The notes below the pieces were generated by a model. It saw only the letters and a list, made by a program, of their open reading frames with translations. It made no database searches and was not told the DNA's origin. From Utricularia gibba (taxonomy: Eukaryota; Streptophyta; Magnoliopsida; Lamiales; Lentibulariaceae), in assembly GCA_002189035.1 (NCBI GenBank), contig NEEC01000004.1, positions 4,898,001 to 4,962,000 on the forward strand: 64,000 bases of DNA, written 5' to 3'. The translations under genes and the position numbers were made by a program. Below, piece after piece: positions 1 through 12,400 of the stretch (positions are counted from its first letter, which is position 1; every line of letters begins with the position of its first letter).

Positions 1-1
1 A

Positions 2-864
2 TGTCTATTCCTTGCAGCCAAAATGGACGAAGTTCATGTACCAAACTCCGTGGATTTACAGGTGAAACCTTTACACAGTTTTGCTCATTTTCTTCCCCTT
101 TATCCTGATCATGCGAACTCGTTCCACAGTGTGGAGTGCTGCATACCACAGGGGAATCAAGGCTCTTGTTTGAGGCAAGAACTGTGCACAGAATGGAGAT
201 GATTCTGCTCAACGCTTTGAATTGGAACCTTAAGCCGTACACCGCATCACACTTTATAGAGTATTTCCTCTGGAAGATGAGCCACAAGAAGCTCCCACAG
301 GAGCAATGGATATCAAGATCAATCCACATGATTCCCAGCATACACAAAGGTACTACTTATTGCTGATCCATTTAAAGAAAACGGTATTGATTGATCCATA
401 ATATCGTGGTTGTTTGGATTCTGAAAGCAGGGATCGATTTCTTGGAATTCCGGCCATCTGAAATAGCCGCAGCTGTAGCCATTTACATCTCAGGAGAAAG
501 GGAAGTAGCCATGGCCGTCTCTGATAAAGCTCTGCCCTGTTTCATAGGAGTTGAAAAGGTACTGAATTGCTTTGGTCCCCCATCATAAAACCTCCCACAT
601 CGAAACTTAAACAATCTTCTTTTGCAGGGGAAAGTAATGAAGTGCTTGAAACTGATTCAAGACTCGATATCTACCCATTCCATAGCTTCTGGTTCACTGT
701 TCTCTGTGACCAACAGCCCAAATGGTGTTCTAGAAACTGTGTTTTGGAGCTACAGAAGCGATGAAAACGTGTACCAATGGTCTCCCAGTTCTGTAGAGAA
801 CACACCCACTCCTGCCAAAAGGAGGAGACTGGACATGAACCAATTCAGAGAAGACGATCCATGA
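2..864 (+). CDS. D-type cyclin, 3' part (5' end outside window)
   Basis: Cyclin D binds CDKA and drives the G1/S transition in the nucleus. Four exons are visible: 2-61, 130-349, 431-558 and 628-864. The first gives AAKMDEVHVPNSVDLQ, the classic end of the cyclin N-box helix region. The next carries FEARTVHRMEMILLNALNW and FIEYFL, then DFLEFRPSEIAAAVAI in the C-terminal cyclin fold. All splice sites are GT..AG and the phases agree. The tail (SPNGVLE, SYRSDE, then a KRRR stretch) resembles CYCD1/CYCD2/CYCD4-type C-termini, but the subgroup cannot be fixed. The LxCxE retinoblastoma motif would lie upstream of the window. An oddity is the second exon start: the only in-frame acceptor I see adds about five residues after VDLQ. 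The gene converges on the ZHD gene. Confidence 0.9.
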
Positions 865-1159
865 ATTCAGTAGTGTATTCGATTATTGGATTTGTACTAC
901 TGCTTCATTGTTCAGTCCAGTCCAGTTCTCATGAAACAAAAAATTCAGTTTTAAATTTTAAAATGATGTGACATGGCGCACTGTGGTGATACGACGTCAC
1001 ATCGATGGGAATGGGCCCCACATATTCAGTTTTGTTTTGTTTTGACTCTGTTCGTCGTCGTCGTGGGGTCGGTCAAAATCTCTATTTTTGTCTCTTTTCC
1101 TCTTGTTCCCTTCCTTCCCGAAAGGGGTAAAACTGTAAAAATTGTAACGCTCCTGCTAC

Positions 1160-1240
1160 CACTGGGCCTGGTATTGGGCTGATAACATGGGCCGGTCCAC
1201 CTAGTTATCCAGCCAGATAAAACGGCCGGGTCCACTGGGC
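1160..1240. promoter_or_regulatory. Cluster of site II-like TGGGCC/T motifs without an obvious gene
   Basis: Four TGGGCC or TGGGCT motifs lie within about 80 bp. In plants such site II elements mark promoters of housekeeping, ribosomal-protein and snoRNA genes. The cluster sits between the 3' ends of two convergent genes, so it belongs to neither of their promoters. The rest of 865-1811 shows no supportable coding sequence and probably holds the 3' UTRs. Confidence 0.4.
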
Positions 1241-1811
1241 CTGAATAGTGGGTGACAGCTCAGCCTCCCAACTACTATTACTGTGGTATACGTGGCGAGC
1301 GGGGATTGGCTCCCTGCTCTTAACTAGCCATCTTTACCCTGTGCTGTAGTGTTGAACCGAAGTCGAAATCTTTTGGGCTGAGGACATGTCAAGGAATGTG
1401 CGCAGCTCCCTGAGCTTGGTAATGTAAGCTGCTGCAGCTGTGCCCACATGTTCCCTTGCCAGAATCACAGGGGCGTAGAAAGCACTTGTCAATAAATAAA
1501 GGCACCGTTGGTATGTGTGTTGGAGCACACACAAACACTGCGCAGGCCCATTGCTCTCTCCACTCACTTTCCCGCATTTCGCATTGTCCTCTTGCTTGGG
1601 TGTCCCAGAATCAAATGCATTGAATGAAACTTTAGGGGTTGTGTAAAGGGGAACATAGGGGAAGATGATGATGAAGTTGGTTCCACTCATTCATTCATCT
1701 GATAAAATTATACATGAACAACAAGAGACATAAATGGAGAAAGGCCTAGAGGAATGATGCAGACATGAAATGGAATCACAAAGAGAAGGACATGTGGTGG
1801 TGGTGATGGGG

Positions 1812-2501
1812 TTAGAGTTTCTTACCGAGGGTGTGCTTATTGTTGTGCATCCAGACTTTGAGGACGTTCCTCTTGATTCCCACTTCATGGCAGAATTGCT
1901 GCACCAGATCTTCGTCTTGTTTCTGGATTCTCCACCCCAGTCTCTCTGAGAAGCTCAGCATTTTATCCTTTTGATCCTGAGAAAATTTTGTTCTCACCCT
2001 TTTTTTCCCGCCGCTGCTGCTGGGATTGGAGTAATACTCTTCCATGTCGTCTTTCGATCCGCCACCACCGCCGGAGCTCGACGGAAGGGCAAGCAACGGG
2101 ACTCTCTGCTGGTGGGCGGCGCCGGCAGGTGGAGAAACCCTCCTGGGCCACGATACCCGAAGTGGCCGTGGGGGCGCCGAGGAGTAGTTGCTGGTGGTGG
2201 TGGAAAGTGAAATCGTCGTGCTCATGTTCCTTCCGGTGGAAATTACGGTGACAGTTGCAGGCGGCGCATTTCAAGGACTCGAGGGTACCGTCTTCCCCGC
2301 GGCGATGAACTCGCCGCATCCGTCTAAAGCATGGCCCCCGATCCCGACGGCGTGGTTTTTAAGACACTCCTTGTATCTCGACTTCATCGACGACGGCGGT
2401 GGCGAGGAGTTCACAGGCGTCGGACTTTTGACGTCGTGGGTACTCAGCCCCAGCTCCACTTCACCCACCTGCTCTTCTTCTTGATCCTCCTCAAACTCCA
2501 T
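1812..2501 (-). CDS. Zinc-finger homeodomain (ZF-HD) transcription factor, reading frame broken three times
   Basis: ZF-HD proteins dimerise through an N-terminal zinc finger and bind DNA through a divergent homeodomain. The single exon begins with an acidic N-terminus, then [20 protein letters not shown] and, in another frame, [16 protein letters not shown] (the ZF dimerisation domain). It ends with the homeodomain: [17 protein letters not shown], then [13 protein letters not shown] at the stop. The frame shifts at C-run 2295-2298, again at 2156-2158, and again at 2114-2116 (plus-strand runs). Each shift fits the loss of one base, and the middle frames continue conserved family sequence ([11 protein letters not shown], then [15 protein letters not shown]). 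With all three shifts allowed for, the length is about 230 residues, normal for the family. Three same-direction losses in G/C runs suggest consensus error more than decay. ZF-HD genes are typically intronless, as here. Confidence 0.85.
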
Positions 2502-3829
2502 GGTGGGCGGGTTTAGGAATAAGCAGATTGAGTTAACAGCTTATATTCGCGCTGAAATGTTAACCTGGAGAAGCGGATTACCGGCAACCAGATAAAGAAG
2601 TTGCACCCCTGCCGTGAAATGTCAGTAAATTGTGCTGTAAAGATTGGAAAAAAGATTGAAAAAAGCGACAAAAGACTTCCCAACTCATGCTTACTAATTC
2701 GTATTCTTTCTGAATTGCTCCATCTCTTTCTTACCCAGAATGGACCTGAGTGCCCCTTTCGTGACCGGAGATACCCGGTACCCCGACTGACCTTCCCCTT
2801 TTTCACTGCGGTAAAAATAAGCATCTATGTATGTATGATTGTATGCCTTCTGGGTATGACAGGGAACAGCGAAGATAGAGTCACGCGACGGCCAATTTGG
2901 TGCTACCGTCACGCGTTCCTCCGATCCTGGCCTTCGCCATGTGACGCCGCTGACGTGGAGTTCAGAACCCCAGATCCCTCAAACAAAAGGAATCTCCTCC
3001 TCCACGCTCCGCCGGATTCCTTCATCTTGGTACGCTCGGGACTCCGACACAGAGCCGCCGTGCATCGACAGACCCCATCCGACCAGCCCATCCAAACATC
3101 TCTGATCAGGCGAAGTGTGTGTGATGGTGGAATGAGATAATGTGCAGGAGATGATGACGTTAGCAAAGCCATTGGTTGTATTGCAGCATATTGAACTCTG
3201 GGACTTTCTCTGTCTTTGTATGGTGTGTGCATTTACCCTCCCAACGAAACACAGCACATGGACATACGCATACATGTCTGGGAATGGAGTGGTATTGGGG
3301 TGTCTGCTTAGGTGCAACAGACAACACAGGGTGAAATAAAGCTTTGTGCTCAGAGAGTGAGAGGAGACAGGTCTCCCATGGGTGGGGTGGATTCTTGATC
3401 ACAAGGGGAGGATGTAATAGTAGTGGACGAGCAGGGAAGGCATGTGAGGAATGCAGAGGAACAGAGTATTTTGGATGAACAGAATTCATTGCAGATCTAA
3501 GTTTTTTGCAAATTCTCAGCTTTTTGGACTGACACCAACAAGTGTTTCCTCATGGGAATCATTTGTAGTGAAGAAGGGGAAATCTTTGCCCTTGCCTTTT
3601 TTCCTGTCATCTTGTCAAATCATGATTCTTCTCAACATTCAATGCTGTTCAAGACCAAGACCAAGACCAAGACCATGACACATGGTACTCAGAACACTTT
3701 CTTTGTGAATGACCGCTGTATTGTGAATCAAGAAGAAGCCACACTGAAACCAAGCTGAAAACCAAAGGGTTATTATGAGTACAGTGTATGGTAATTGTTT
3801 TCCACTGTTACTGCTGCTTGAAAAGTTCT
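2502..3829. other. Intergenic region upstream of ZHD; short hexamer repeat
   Basis: Open frames occur on both strands but none resembles a protein family or shows coding-like composition. A four-unit AAGACC repeat lies at about 3651-3674. The part next to 2501 is the presumed ZHD promoter, and the part next to 3830 is the 3' flank of the GEM-like gene. Confidence 0.5.
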
Positions 3830-5692
3830 TTAAACAGATTGATCTGATGGGGGTAGCAGAGAGTTCCTCAGGCATTCAACAGCGCCATTGTAATTTAAAA
3901 ATCCCATGTACCAGAATTCATGGTTGTCAATGGATATGACCTGGATGTACTTTTCTGCAGGATTGGTTGTGCTTGTGGACGGGTTCACTGCCTTCAGCTG
4001 ATGTAATGGAACAACCACCTGTTGAAAGTGTCAGCGGGATTAAAACGATGCATGATTCAAAGGAATGACAAGAAGACACCATGAATTTTTCACGATCAAT
4101 AATATTCGAGCGGGGAACCTCAATTAACATGCCAAAGGATTGCTTATTCGTGTTGAAATACGAGAAGCTAAGAACTAATGGCTTAAGGGCATGATTGAAG
4201 ATTCCCAGGGATCTTAGCTTAAAAAAGTAGTCTAGGCAGCAAACAGGGGAGCCATTGGAGATGTACCTTGTAGTAACTCCATTCGGTTTTGTCGCCAGCT
4301 TGGTAGGAAAGTGGATTATCACTACAAAATGCAAGCTTTGAGGTGGATACATATAAGACACCGATGACTGGGCCAGCGGATGTGGATAAGTAACATGCAA
4401 AGGAGTTCACAAGCTTCTCCTCAGCAACTGTTTCAAAAGTTTGCTGAAATATCTTCTCATATCCACCTTCTGCTATAACCTTTGTTCCCTGAGCGATTCT
4501 TCCAAGCGCAGCATCCGTAAGGCTAGGACTTGTTTTCACTTGATAGTAGGAAAAGGAAAAAACCAAAATGAGATTCACAGACTAAACAGGCTGCAAGTTG
4601 CAGTGAACAAATTTCAAGTAGGCAAAGATGTGCTTAAAGAGAAAAGCAATTTACAAATGACCCCCATCTAATGTACAAGAAGAAATGCCATGCAAAAAAA
4701 GCTCTATGAAATGGATTACAGTGAAAGCAACCAATGACAAATATTTCGCTTATTATCAGGAAAGCAACCAATGACAAATATTTCGCTTATTATCAGGCTC
4801 ACATCAGGAGCCAAACATTTTAAAATCAAATCCCACCCATAAAATCCTACAGGAGACTTGTAAAACATGACAGCAGCAGAGTCGAAGAAAGGAAACCGCT
4901 TCTTACAATGTTGCCAAGTGTTTCCCGCAAAATCCTCAGCCTTCTTGGTAGCTTCTCCCATCCTCTTCCCCCATCTCCCAAGAACATCCTTGACAGTATC
5001 CATGGTATCTGATGATAAAAAGCTACACATTTTCAATCTTGGTTCATCTAATTCTAAACAAACACATCAATTCACCAAAACATAGCAAGAGATTGTTCAT
5101 CAGACAACATGAATCGAGTAACACCTCCAAAAAGTGAATGCGTTAAATCAAATATATTCAGCTTAAATAATAGTCAACAGGTTCAGATGGATAAAATTGG
5201 ATGAAATCATGTAGCCCTTAGGACATACCAAGCAACTAATGACTAACCAAGTTACAGATAATGGAAAATTATATATCTTTAACAATTCCTGCACATATAT
5301 GACCCCAAACCTTTGAAGTTGAATGACGATCTATTCTCAGAAGACGCCGGGGAGTAATTCACATAGGGATTCCCGGTCTCCCGATCTGATTCCCTCGGAA
5401 TCTGAGTCTCCATCACCAATTCCTGGCTCCACCGCACAGATTTCTTGTTTTTCGACCCGTCCGCTAATTCAGAATCAACAACGGCAGCATCCTTCGGCTC
5501 GGAATCCAATTCCTTGCCACCAGCAGCAGCATTAACTTCGGGACCGTTGCTTGTACTTAATGCGCCGACTACATGTTTCGGGTTAGGATCGGATCCAGAA
5601 TTCGGATTCGAATCCTTGGGATCCGGGTCCAAAGGCACTGATTTCATCTCCTCGACGGTGTCTTCTGTAGATTGCATCATCGTCCGCTCCAT
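3830..5692 (-). CDS. GEM-like protein with GRAM domain (ABA-responsive GER/GEM family)
   Basis: GEM-like proteins carry a GRAM domain, thought to bind phosphoinositides or proteins at membranes. GEM modulates GLABRA2 expression, and relatives (GER5 and others) respond to ABA. Four exons on the minus strand are 5311-5692, 4907-5008, 4267-4538 and 3830-4018, with matching phases and 314 residues in total. Exon 1 encodes a low-complexity D/N/P/S-rich leader. Exon 2 carries [20 protein letters not shown]. Exon 3 opens with [19 protein letters not shown] and the GRAM core [11 protein letters not shown]. Exon 4 has [14 protein letters not shown] and the signature [21 protein letters not shown] started at the ATG at 5692 because it is the first ATG in the open frame. 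TGGGCC/T motifs lie about 240-290 bp upstream. The frame is intact. Confidence 0.93.
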
Positions 5693-5929
5693 CGCTGTCA
5701 CAAGAACGGGGGGTCAAATATTCATAATTAATTTTAAAAAATTGAAGAAATAACATAAAATACTCGGAATCAGTCGTCCGGGCGGTGGCAGCACGTGATG
5801 TGGCGCCTTCTGCGATTGTTCCGGTGGTATGTCTTTCCGAAAAAGAAAAGGACAAAATACGAGCGCTCTGCGACTGGGCGCTGCAGGTGTAACAAATAAA
5901 AAAAAAATAAATTAAATTAGTTAATGGGC

Positions 5930-5985
5930 CGCTACGAATTCCTTCTTACGGCCCATTAAATAGAACTGCTACAGCCCAAAGCCCA
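5930..5985. promoter_or_regulatory. Site II-like motifs upstream of the GEM-like gene
   Basis: An ATGGGCC motif near 5933 and reverse-orientation GGCCCAT and GCCCAAAGCCCAT motifs at about 5950-5985 lie in the 600-bp gap between GEM-like (start 5692) and the GH5 gene (end 6299). The same class of motif precedes LMBD2, 14-3-3 and the CHORD-like gene in this window. A promoter role is inferred from position. Confidence 0.45.
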
Positions 5986-6298
5986 TCTATTTATTACCTT
6001 TATAGATTTTTACTTGTACCTTTGTAGTTTTTACCCATGTGAATCGTAGTAAAAAAAAAATAGTTTCTGAAATTATTATCAATTTAAAAAAATAGAGAAA
6101 AAGACGCTCGGTCTCTCCGGGGAGGCGCCGCCGTGGGAAGGCAATGTATCTCTCTCTAAGCAATGAGGAAGAGACTGCAGGCGAATCCTACGACCATCAC
6201 CATCCCGCTGGATACTCCCATAGCTTTTGCAGCAGCTGCCACAGAAGGAGGAAATGATTTCTTTCCTCGCCGGAATCGGAGATCCGCTTCCTAATGAT

Positions 6299-8582
6299 TC
6301 ATGGAAAGGTAAGAAAGGAGAGTGTACCGAGTTGGAGATACTCGTTCTTCAAGTTCCACTCGAAATCCCAGTGCTTCCTTTCATTCCTCAGAGTCCAGTA
6401 AGCCCATCCGAAAGATGCGCCATCGTAGACTTCTATCTGTGCGCGCCCGAATTCTCTGTACTCCATCGGAGATCCATTGCTTGTGTTCCATTCGTTTACC
6501 CATTCACCTGCAACCTTCGTCAATCCCTGTGATCCCCAGCATGGACGTTCAAATGAAATGAGCTTACCGATGAATACAAGTGGACCATTTACACCATTGA
6601 GAGCTTGGATCTGCGTCTGCCTGCTGTTGAATATGTACTGGATATTGTCCGCAGAGCTCATGTTGGAGAAGAAGGCGTCGAACATGTTGTAGTAGTGCAA
6701 ATCGACAACCGTGTTTGTCGATCCCAAGTTTGCGTTGTAGAGCTCCATCGGGTCTGCATTACCAATTCTTTGGCAGAAAATGACATAAGCTGTGGGTGAG
6801 CGTTTGCGCACGATCTGATACCCCTGCTTGTAGAAAGACACCAGGACGTCTAGAGGAACAGCGCTAGCTGACGGTTCGTTCAGCAGCTCGATTCCAAAGA
6901 ATGATGGATGGCCTGAATACCTGCAGAAAAATGGCAATGAGCTACAGGCCCATGTTCTTACATTTCCAGAAGAGAGCTCTCTGTACTACCTTGAAGCAAG
7001 AAAATCTATAACATGCAATGTCTGTGAGATGTAGTCTGAGGACTGAGGCCACCCTACTGAACCATCTCTACTTGCACTGTGTTCCATTCCGTTCTGTGAG
7101 CCTGGGGCAGCATGAAGATCAATGATGCAGTTTATGCTGAATGCCCTGCACAAAAAGTTTCTACCTTCAGCTAAAGATACAGCAATTTGAGCATGGGGAG
7201 CATCAAAGAGGTTCGAGCTCAACGTACTGTGCCCATGTGAATGCATTATCAAGAGCTTCCAGAGTTCCTCCAATGAAAGGGGGTGGAGGATTTGGATCAT
7301 AAGCTATCCACCACCCAACTGGAATTCTCACAGTGTTTATACCGTGCCTATACAGGAAATCAAAGTCCTCCACAGTGATAAAACCATTTCTATGATTCTG
7401 CAGCAGCAATGCAGTGGATAAGAGAAGCTAATCAGAGTCGATGAAACAGAGGCTACGAATGTGTACTGGATCAAAAGTGTGTACCCTGAGAACTTCCTCT
7501 GCCATGTCATGTCCATAGCCATTGGCAAGCTGGTAGTCTCCATGTAAGCTGTTTGACACGATGATCATCTCGAACGTTGCAGCATTGTTATCCCATCCAG
7601 GCGTCCCTGGATAGTCTGCAGTGAGCAGGTTGGCTTTCGAAGCCTAAACAGATTGACTCTGATTCTATCATGATTTTCTTCTTCCTTTGAAGAATATGCA
7701 TTTACTTCAAAATCATTCAATTAGAAATGTTCACTGAAAGCTGCACAGTGGCACTCAAACAATGTTTTGTGAATGAAAGAGTAATACCTGCAGATAAGTT
7801 CCTGTTTTGAGTTTGAAATGAACTCTACTGTCGTTACTCCTTTCAATGTAAAACGTTTCATCCGAAGATGGTGAGGCTGCCGCTGCAGTCACAGCACCGT
7901 TATCGCCATTATAAGACAGAAACCATCCCCCTGATGTTCGAAACTGGAACGCCGTGGGAGAGACTCTCCATAACTGTCAAAAACACATTGATCAAAGTAA
8001 GTGATCTGCATTATATCAACAAGAAGAACCATTGACACAGGAACACTTCGCACCCTAAATGTCTCCCAAGAAAGGGGAGAATCCTTGTCAATACTCAATG
8101 CTCCTCCGCCACCATTCGCAGCAGATAAGTACTTTTTGGACGTCGATAGCCGGAATTGGACCTCTGTTCCATCCTACCCAGGAAATGTAACAGGATCAAA
8201 GATTGGTAGCTTTGAATGAAAATGGCATATAAGAGAGCAACCCCACCACACCAGTAAACACTTACAAGCATGTCGCCATTGGGAATATTATCAAAGAGAG
8301 ACGGTTTTATCCAGCCCTCAATGACCAACCAACCACCCAAGTTAACCCCTCTGACTCCAGCATTCCCATTAAGCGCATTAACTTGATTCATGAATCACAA
8401 ATCCGGAAATCAAAGACAGAAACAAATCAACAGAACGCTTTTCAAACATGGACAGACAAAGAATTGTCAAGTCGAAATCTTGAAAGAGGAAAATGGGCAC
8501 AACCTGAAGAAGTTCCAGCTTCAAAGAGAAGCAGCCAAGACAGAAGAGCCGCAAAAACCCATCTGCAAAGCAAGATTTCCAT
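6299..8582 (-). CDS. Glycoside hydrolase family 5 protein, glucan exo-1,3-beta-glucosidase-like, secreted
   Basis: Nine minus-strand exons join in phase: 8504-8582, 8266-8381, 8054-8173, 7788-7973, 7485-7643, 7228-7397, 6990-7145, 6568-6920 and 6299-6507, giving 515 residues. Exon 1 encodes a signal peptide (MEILLCRWVFAALLSWLLLF) and was missed as a separate short exon until phase-matched to VNALNG in exon 2. VRGVNLGGWLVIEGWIKPSL starts the mature protein. A fascin-like/beta-trefoil module (exons 3-4) precedes the (beta/alpha)8 catalytic domain. The GH5 acid/base glutamate is in GIELLNEPSA and the nucleophile in GEWVNEW; both are present. HAAPGSQNGMEHSASRDGS is also conserved. Such enzymes trim beta-1,3-glucans in the apoplast. 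The short tail after YLQL could be altered by an unseen last intron. Confidence 0.93.
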
Positions 8583-9424
8583 GTATAATCAAGCTCAATT
8601 CTTTAATGCGTGATATAAGAATCTGTGGCGGTCATTAACTCAAAATGGCCTGAAGTTCGTGAAGAAAGCAGAAACAGAGAAGGAGAAAGGGACTCCGAAA
8701 GTCCCTTCCGTGAATCCCAATCTACCCTAAAGGAAAGATGCGCATCATTACAATGAATGTGGGCCTGACTTCGTACAGATTTCAAATGCAGACACACCGG
8801 CAAAACCAAATCTTGATCACCACCTTAATTTGGTTACTTAATGAAAGAACCTCTTCATCCCAAGAAAAAGGAGAATCAAGAGGGAGCCAAGAGCAAGATT
8901 GAAATGCAACTAACTAAAATTCAGATACACTCCCCATTTCCAACTCGAGAGATAAAGAGGCCGCCTGTTTGTCTGGCACCAACCAAGATTTCAAATCCAA
9001 TGAAAGAACCAGGTTCCTTTTGCCTTCACCAACTTGAAGACTTCTAGTCCAGGCGCCATTAAAGTAGAGTAGTGACGTACAAGTTTAAATAATAAATTAT
9101 TTCTGTTTAATAATAAAATTAGTTATAAAATAATTTTAACACAGCATTAATTTAACTATAAATGAATCCTATTCTAAAAAAATAAAAAAATCAGACAATA
9201 CTTATTTTTTAAAAATTTACAAAATTTCAACTTCTATTTTATCAGAATTGTTTCTATTTTTGAAATATTATACCAGACAGACTAAATGACAAAGAAATAC
9301 TATAAGATAAAATATAAGCTTTGGCTATTGGGGGCGGTGTGGTGATTCTGTATCATCTGTACATAACAATTTTACTCTACTTGGGTGGGCTTGTTTAGTG
9401 TACAACTGACAACAATGGCAGACA
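8583..9424. other. GH5 upstream region and LMBD2 3' flank
   Basis: No coding sequence is supported here. The stretch 8583-9060 is presumed 5' UTR/promoter of the GH5 gene; 9060-9330 is strongly AT-rich. Two similar segments starting AATGAAAGAACC near 8840 and 8999 suggest a small local duplication. Confidence 0.45.
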
Positions 9425-12400
9425 TTAGTTCCTCCGACTGGAAACCTGTGTATCACCGTCATCTTCATCATCAACAACCTCCTCTGATCTTCGCAATCTC
9501 TGAAATATTTCATCCAGGGATTCAGCACGAGGTAACTGTAGAGTGGTGTCTTGAGCTTGGCGCAAGGGGAGAAACTTCTTTGCCCCTATGTTGGCTTTAA
9601 TGCTTTGAAAACCATGTTTCATTGATGCCCACCTCGATGCTATACCGGAAGTTGCAGAGCCATTTCCGGCGTCGAGCAAAGATTGTTCCGCAGAGGGGAT
9701 GGCCTTTTCTGTTTTGCTGGTGTTGGCAGGTGGCTTTGCTTGATCTCTGATGGCGGCAGCATACTTGTTGCTGATGGCTTCTCTACTGGCGGAGTATCTT
9801 CGAGGTTCATCTTTTGATGGCTGCTTCGATGAGCTTCCCTTGGTATCTTCTGCACCAGAATTAGAGGCAGCCTTCATCTGAAGTGCATGTTCCTGGAAGG
9901 CAAAGATCATGGGAACTGGAATTGAGATGAGATACAGCATCTATAAATAATACTGTACAAATCCTTGCAACTTTGGTGGAATGAAGTAAAATGGGAAATG
10001 GAACATGCCGTGTTGACGTTGCCAGACTCTAGATCCATGCCATTGAAATTTCTGGCCAAAGGTATGACATGTTCACCAACTTTGCGCCCTTGTTCAAGCC
10101 ATGCTTTTTCTGAGTCAATATTAGAAATTTCAAAAACATGAATACTCCCAGCTCACGCAAAACCACAATGGGAATCATGAGTTGTGTATTTTAAGAAACA
10201 GAGGCTTCAACCTTTTTGCAGTATTAGAAGTCCTGATGGATCAAATCCATCAATATCATCTGCTTCTGAATGGAGTTTATAGAACTTCCAATCACCGACG
10301 AGCTTTATAATCCTGTCAAAGAAATTGCTGGCCACCAGGACTGTATAGATGACCATGATTAGTGGGTAAATCCTGTTGAAGCCATCTCCAAAGAAAGGTA
10401 CAGCTTGATCAATGTTTCCCATCCGCTGAAAACCATTTTATGGGATGTCAGGTTGCAAAAAATAAAAAGCGAATTCAGTGTAACACAAGATACTCCCTTG
10501 CCGTAAACAAGATGGCGGACTTGCCTGCTCAAATATGGTGGTCTTGCCCTTGCCAAGGCTGATGAGATTAAGAAAATTATACGAAATTGGGGGTGCATAG
10601 CGAGCAACCATCCTGATAAACAACATGATTATGTCAGGTGCAGAGGCTGCAAGAGCATAATATTAACGCAACCTAAACTGCAAAGGGAAAGAAGAAATAA
10701 AGTCCTTACGAGCATATCATCAGCAAGCTGACGGAACTTGTTTGTCTTGGTGTTAGCGAGGAAAACATTAGCCTCCCAGCTTTAAAAAGTGAGTAATATG
10801 TGCAAACACACATGAACATCAAGGGAACAAATGCAATAACCTGGCATACACAAGTCGAGTTAAATTTCAGCTTCAAAATAGATGTGCAATTGTAGAAAGC
10901 GCCCATGGGGATGTACAGACCTGAACAAGAAACTCTTTACGCCCAACAGATTTTATTAAAATGGAAAAGAGTGATAAATCGACTCCACTCGTCAGCAAAG
11001 TAGCCTCAGCTAGAAGAATTGCAGCAGACATGCAACCAAGAATGATTGCCAAAGCCTTTTGCAACTGCTTTCGTAAAATACAGCGCCATACAAATTCTGT
11101 GCAGATGCAAATGTGTCAACAAAGGTGTGTACCAGCTACATTTTCTTAAAAGTGGATGAGAAGACGCACATTATCAGTTCACTAAAAAAATGTATCAACA
11201 AAAGGGGCAGACGTATGGAAATACATATTGCGCATAATATGGTAAATAATCCATCTTTTAGATAAAATTATAAGCATTGTGACACTATAGGAGCATCTCA
11301 GCTCATTAACGAGACACAAACAACTGGTCTTACCTGTCATATCAAGGAAGGATCCCATCGAACCAGGTCTTTCTGATCTGAAGCTAGAGATAAACTTCCT
11401 GTTTCAAGACACAACGCCCAAAACTAATTTGTCCTTCTTGACAGTAATGGATAAAATAGGAGGCAAGGAAATCATGAATTGCACAATTGGATGAGCCCAG
11501 GAGGTAAGCTTTTTGAACACACGCTAGAAACTTCAATTCATATATTTCCACTCTCATGACTGATTGAGCTCTCTCTATATGCATTAAACTCCACATAAAT
11601 ATGGACAGTGAACTCTCTCTTCGGGACTCATATTAAATATAGATCAATTATATGGAATTCAACATAGCACCAACGCTAATAGAAACCAAGTAGATGGAAC
11701 TTGAGTAAGAGTACGCGTATAAGGGTTAACGTGCAAACCATCCAGTTGCATCACGTCTTTCATAATTTTTCATCGTATCCTCCAATTCAAGAGCCTCTAT
11801 GACATAGATTAGGTACTCACTGCATGAAACAAAATACACAACATAAAAACACACAGTCAGTCAACATGCCAAAATCAATAGGAACAAGAAATGAGACACA
11901 TAAACACTGGAAACTGTATAAGAATCATATGCAGGATACTTCTCAAAAAAGACGAGTTACACAAAGCTGATGCACCTTTTGCATCGATAATAATCATCAC
12001 GAGCCTGCCGGAGATGCCGCCTTAATGTTGCCATTGACTTTTCATCTGTATCATAGTCCATATCATTTTCTCCCAGTCTACCCCCTTGTGGTTTAAAAGA
12101 AGGATCTTCTTTAAACTAGTGACATGAAATAAAACTTAAGGCCCAATTGCAACTGCAAAAAACAACGAGTTTTTGAATATACAGAATGATTATGTACCAT
12201 TTGCACTAACATATTGTCAATAATTCCCATATAAGGCCTAAGTGGATCACGCTTAGACATCTGTTTTGATGTAGCCTGAGCAACCTGTTGTCACATACAT
12301 AGTAGAAAACAAAAGAAGATGAGAACAAGGAAAGGAATATAACCGTTATAGCTTTTGCAGGATTAAACTGCAACTGAGATCTCAAGTGCTTTTACGTGTG

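Noticed and set aside
1334-1690. 118-codon open frame on the minus strand downstream of ZHD
   Set aside because: No family resemblance, composition like untranslated DNA, and ZHD ends normally at KHTLGKKL. Probably 3' UTR or spacer.
2601-3140. 179-codon open frame on the plus strand
   Set aside because: No recognisable motif and overlapped by equally long frames on the other strand; it lies in the ZHD promoter region.
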